This document shows positions 52,701 through 58,700 of a DNA stretch of 64,000 nt, piece by piece. The stretch spans positions 2,634,540-2,698,539 of the forward strand of contig JAPXFQ010002904.1 in assembly GCA_028564705.1 (NCBI GenBank), read 5' to 3'. Numbering within the stretch: the first letter of the stretch is position 1; each line of letters opens with the position of its first letter. Origin of the DNA: Apricaphanius iberus. Its lineage: Eukaryota; Chordata; Actinopteri; Cyprinodontiformes; Aphaniidae. Position numbers and translations under genes: made by a program. The notes under the pieces were generated by a model, which made no database searches, was not told where the DNA came from, and saw only the letters and a list, made by a program, of their open reading frames with translations.

Positions 52701-55700
52701 AAATGCATTTCGTGTGCCCAAAATAGGTTATTGTTTGCTCAGATTAAATTTATCTCTGAGTGAAAATATTATCTGCTCAAACATTAACTTTTGTGCTTGC
52801 AAAACATATTTGTCTGCGCTCAGGACGGCCCTCTCTTCTCTCAAGAATGAGACTCATAAATAACGCCATACCGGCCAACCTGTAGACTTGTTAACAACCA
52901 AAATACTTTAGATTGTTGTCCGGGGATTTAATTTTTCCATGGCAGGTTGAATTGTAAAACTGAGATGACCAAAGTGACATTTTATCCGATACAGTTTTTC
53001 CACCAAAATACTTACAAAAATTGGAAATATTTAAAACAAAAAAACAAAACAAAAATCAACAAAAAAAGTAATCTTGTCAAATGGTGTTCAAGTACTACAA
53101 TTCTAAAAAGAAGTCACAAAAGAAGTCTGGCTATATGTATTGTACGCTAAACAAAAATATAAACGCAACACATTTGCTTTTACTCTAATCTTTCACGAGC
53201 TGAGCTTAAAGATCTAAAACATTCTTTATATATACAAAAGACCCATTACTCTCAAATATTTTTCACAAATCTGACTAAATCTGTGTTAGTGGGCACTTTT
53301 CCTTTGCCGAGATAATGCACCAAACCTCACAGGTTTGGCATATCAAGGTTCTAATTAGACAGCATGAATATTGCTCAGGTGTGCCTTAGGCTGGTCTCAA
53401 TATAAGGACACTCTGAAATGCGTAGTTTACTCATACAGCACAATGTCACAGATGTCGCAAGTTTTGAACACGCGAGCAGTTGGCATGCCTACAGCATCAG
53501 TGTTCACCAGAGCTGCTGACTATATACGAATGAGATCTGTTTAACTGTGTGAGGCAAATGGTAGCCACGCCAAGTACTGACTGACTGACAGACTACAGAC
53601 TACTACCTGTGCAATACTCATGCTTTCTAATCAGAACCTTGATATACCACACTTGTGAAGTGGGATAGATTATCTTGGCAAAGCAGAAGTGATCCCTAAC
53701 AGATTTACACAGATTTGTGAACAATATTTGAGAGTAATGGGTCATTTGGGTATATAAGAAATGTTTCAGAATTTTGAGTGCTGCTCATTATAAATGGGAG
53801 CAAAAACAAAAGTGATATGTTTACAACATTGTTCATTGTATATTCACTAAGTAGTTTCTTTTCTTTCTTTGAAAACAGTTCATAACACTACGAGACAAAA
53901 TAAAATATTTGCACTTTGAGGAAACAACATAGGAATAAATATTTCTTCCCACATAAGTGTGGTTCTATTTCCATTGCATTACTAATAATGACAATATGGG
54001 TAAAATAATTAGTAACCATTCAGAGCCAAAGCAGAATAAGCCACATTAAATCAAGAATCTAAAATGTGACTCATCCCTGAGAAAACTGGCACACTCGCAA
54101 CCTTGAACGCATCCTAATTTACCATCCCATTCCTCAAGAGTTCTCCCTGACATACTGAATTATAAGGGGGCATAATCGTATGCCTGATTGGCCTAAAGCC
54201 GTGTTTCGGGGGTGTTGTGAGTACACCACACAGACAGCGGATCGGCTCGGTAACATAGTAGCATATGTAAATGCACTCTCCTATGACTCCAGCCCACCAC
54301 AAGGCATGTAGCCGAGAGTGGGAGTCAAGGCTGATTGTGTCGAGGGTACTTCTAGATAGAGATAGAACACCCACTACTGTAGCACGATCTCCAGCGGAAG
54401 AAGAAGTTATATGACTGCGCTTGTTTGGACACGCTTGCTTTGGAATGCCAGGACCAAGGGGCCCTCACATGCAGAGAAAGCAGGAGAGAAAGAAGGAGGA
54501 AGCGAGAGAAAGGTTAGATCAGGAACACATCTACTGTCAACAGATTTGAGGCTAATGAAGAATGAAGCTTCACCTCTTTCACTGGCAGGGGATTGCAGCT
54601 CCAGTTTTTTTTCGTGAGCTGCAAGGGTGCTATCTGGCCTGTCACCTCGCATTTTTCTCCCCAGCCAACTTGGAGAATTGGAAAGGGTGGCGCTTCCTTC
54701 TCCATTGTACGCAGGATTTTCTATGCCCACAACAGCAGCTTTCTCCTCGCTCACTGATAAAATAAGCAGAAACATAAATTTAAAGGCATTGACACATAGT
54801 CCAAAACAACAGCTATAGGTCAAAATGACTCACCAATTTTTTTTTTATATTCGACCCATTTATTATTTAAAAAAATTCCCCTTTGTTTTTGGTTAGCCCT
54901 TAAATGCTCAAGCGCATCCTCCTCAAATGATACTAAAACACATTTAGGTTAAAATTAAATCAGAATCTTACAGGAGGAGGATAAAAAAAGAGGAGAAGAA
55001 ATGATTAAAATAATTACAAATTGCACCCTGACAAGCAAGAGCAAAATTTAGCCCAAAGCCATTTGTCTGTAATTAGTTAATTAATCCTTACACAAATTAT
55101 GAGCAATAACTCATCAAGCAGGACTCACCCATCAGAAATTCAGCCGACTTGGATTTCTTCTGCTTAGGTTGCTGCAGAGCCTTCTGCTGTAACTTCTGGA
55201 GGGAAATTGTTAAATGAATAAATTAGCTGCAGAATGAAGATCATCATTTATGATCCGCAACTAACGCAGTATTTTAAATATGGGACGACACTGAAATGTC
55301 ATTTAATTTACATCGCCGCTAAAGGGGTCAAGCACTAATTGAACAACAGGAGTGGAAAAGAATTTATTCATAAATAGATAAGAAAAGTTGACATGAATGT
55401 GTAATGAAGGTCACATTAAAATACTTCATTTGCGTTTTTAAAATGAATAGGGAACAACATTATCTCCTGGAAAATTTCACATTTTTACTAAAGCAGGATA
55501 GGTATACACATACATGCTTTGCACTTCGCTTCACTGTTCATTAACTTATATTCAAGCATTCAAGTAAAATTGTAATAAAACACACTGTATGTGCAAGAGA
55601 GAGCCATATATTCCTGCACAGATATGTTAACTTTAATTTAGCATTGTAGGTGGTCTTCACTTATGTAAAATGGACAACAACAAAAATCCAAACACAAATA

Positions 55701-58700
55701 CGGGTTTATTTGAAATCATGAACATGTGAAACCCGCCGCATTCCCACATTTCTCTCATTTCTGCAGAGCAGAAGAACAATGCAGAACCAGGAGGAAAGGA
55801 CATAAGTAGTTGTGTTTTTGTGTTACTGATATGTTTACATGTGAATGTACCATATGAAAGAGCTCTTTTGCTAAAAGCGTATGGAGCTCTTTAAGCATTA
55901 TTTTATGCAGATTCCAGTGATGAACGGTGCTCATGCCCATGAACAGCATGTATTTGTATACAATATTTAATTTCAAAGACAAAATCAAGGGCCAGACTGT
56001 TGTTGGGAGGAGAAGAGGGGGCTTTTTCAGTTTTAAATGACAGCGCAATTAAAATAGCAGAGGATGACTTCCAGACCAATCTGGAAAGAGGGGTTTTGTA
56101 AATCTGTTTTTACATTCGACAAGCCCTACAGCAAGACATTCATTTATACCACTGAGATTAATGCTTATCTAATTGTAACTTATTTAAAAACCATTTTCTT
56201 TTCAACCGGGTCCCAATCATCTTCTGTGATTTGTACATACTGTCGTACCAAAGATGAGAGAACATGTTGGCATCGGTTATGACTGTCTATCTGTATTTTT
56301 GTCTTTACTTTTAAAGACAAATGACTGACCTTTAAAGACTGACCTATGACTGGCCAGTTGAATTATAATGAATACAACCTTTTCATGATCAGAAAAGAAC
56401 AATCCACCTGAATGCTAACAGACTGCACTAACAACTCTCTTAGGTATGGTGTCCGGTCAGTGAGATATTTAAAAATAAAAGAGCCATTTAAAAAGTATAT
56501 ATTCAAGCTGCTACCTAACGAGAGTGAAATGTTGATCAAATAATGGAAAGGCTCAAGGTTTTACAGTTAAGTTTTTTTTTTGTTTTTTTGTTTTTTTATT
56601 CTCTTCAGAAAAGCCTTTAAAGGCTGTCATGAAACAGTGATAGATTAGGAAATGTATGGAACCTTTCAGAAATCTCTGATTTAAAGTACAGATCTTGGAA
56701 ATAAACAAATTAGATCACTGTTTGCAATTAACTCATCTGCAAGAGCACAATATGCTGTGTGGGGCTATAACTAAGAAATCAACACAACAATTATAGGTAA
56801 GTTAATAGGAATGTTATTGGTATAGAATGGTATTTTCTTTTTTAACCCATGGAAAACGATGTTTTGCTGTAAACCAAGACCCTGCGTGACACATTCTGGC
56901 TACTGTCATTAGAAATATGATCAACACATTAGGCTCTGTTGTTAGTTAGGAGGAGAGACATTACAGGAGACACTGAGAACATCCTCAGACCATGCAAGGA
57001 CTGTAACATGCAGATGCTGCACTTCCAAAATGGCATTTAATCGAAAGTTTCAAGAATGGAATGACAGTTCAAATAACAACTCTTTAGTTCCAGTATCCAT
57101 TTCCCAGTGTACGGTAATTATTGCTGTACTATTATGATTGGATCTGTTGTAACACTTACAACATCTCAGCAAAAGGTTTTCCATTTTAAATCCCTTGATT
57201 TTTGCTTTAAAATATGTACTTTGCATTTGGCATCAGAAAAAAAAGAATCATTCATATGTAGTGTCAAAATAAATTCATTACTTACTTCCCTTTCTTTAAT
57301 TTTAAATGTGATTGTTGTCAAACGGAATAGAGCATAACAATGCCTTGTTCAGTTCTTGTTGCATTCAAAGGCATAGCTAGAAGGGCTTGGGGAAGACCGC
57401 TTGCTGCTAGGGGCTGGTGTGCACAGACCAGCTAGAAAGTGAATTTTGCATACTGTACGGATCATCGCCCAGTTCAGCCCAGTCACATTGAATCTGCCGT
57501 CAACCAATTGTGCTTCATGAAACCGTCAACCCTCATTTACGTCTGCCTGTTTTCTTCCTCGCACAGCTGTAAACAAGGCCCCAGCTTAGAGCTGTCTTCC
57601 TCTGTCCCTGTGCATGCTGTTTGCCAGGGGAGCGTCAACAGCGAGAGCTTGTCCTCCCTAACGCACTTAGAGCTACCATTTCCAGACAAACACTTGAAAC
57701 CCTTGGCATATAGGAGTCAGGCGTGTGAGATTTTCTGGAAGTGTTAGAAGTTTCTTAGAAGCTTGACATAAATGTTTTGTCTTTTGCTTTAATTTTGGCT
57801 TCTTTTTTTAAGTAGAATTTTGCTAATATATCACAATGTTTCAAAGATCTTCTTGAAGTCAAGACATTACATTTTTTGTTTATTTTTGGAGCTTAAACTA
57901 AGCTTTTTTAAAGTTAACTCTCAAACATACAAAGATTAGATCAAACACCTTGAAAAATCAATAAAGGGCCAAAAGGCTTGATATGTTTTAATGTATTGGA
58001 AGACTCTTTGTAACTAATAAAATACCATAAAAATTCTGTATCAATGAAATGTCATAAGATAAATGAAAACCTCTACAAAGCCCCCTCATTATTATTAAAG
58101 ATAAGGTTAGCATTTTCTTTCAAAGACAAAGCGAGCCATGCCATTAAAATGTGAAAGAATCTTAATTTATAGAACAGACTTATATGAGCACGGTAATTGT
58201 GACCCACCAAACAGTTTCTTCTAAACAACAACAGCGTCAGTTGGTGTAGACAGAAAAACATAATTAGTATTCAAGCTTAATTAATCTACGCTGGCCCCCT
58301 TTAAGTGAATTAGTCAATTATTTATGCATGTGTGCTCCTTTGATGCTAACAGATTATGTATGTTAGTGGAAAAACCTTGAAAAATGACTTTGAAAACTTT
58401 CCACCATTAAATGTCACTACAAGCCTTTGCAGTGACTTTATTTCAACAAAGGCCATCAAAGCTTTGTGGGCAAAAAAAGTTTCCATGAATTGTTATTTTA
58501 CCCAAATTACCATGCCACATATTTTAATGCCAGGCTGTGAAACTCTGATACTTCCTTAACCAAAATCCAGGGCAAGGGACAAACTAAATCACCCAAATAT
58601 GCCCTTTTTTGTGTGGCCTAATCCATGGAATTGAAATCTAACACAGGTCGGATCAAGGTCTTTCTTAGGATCATGGGAACTCCTTAGGATTTTCAAGAGC

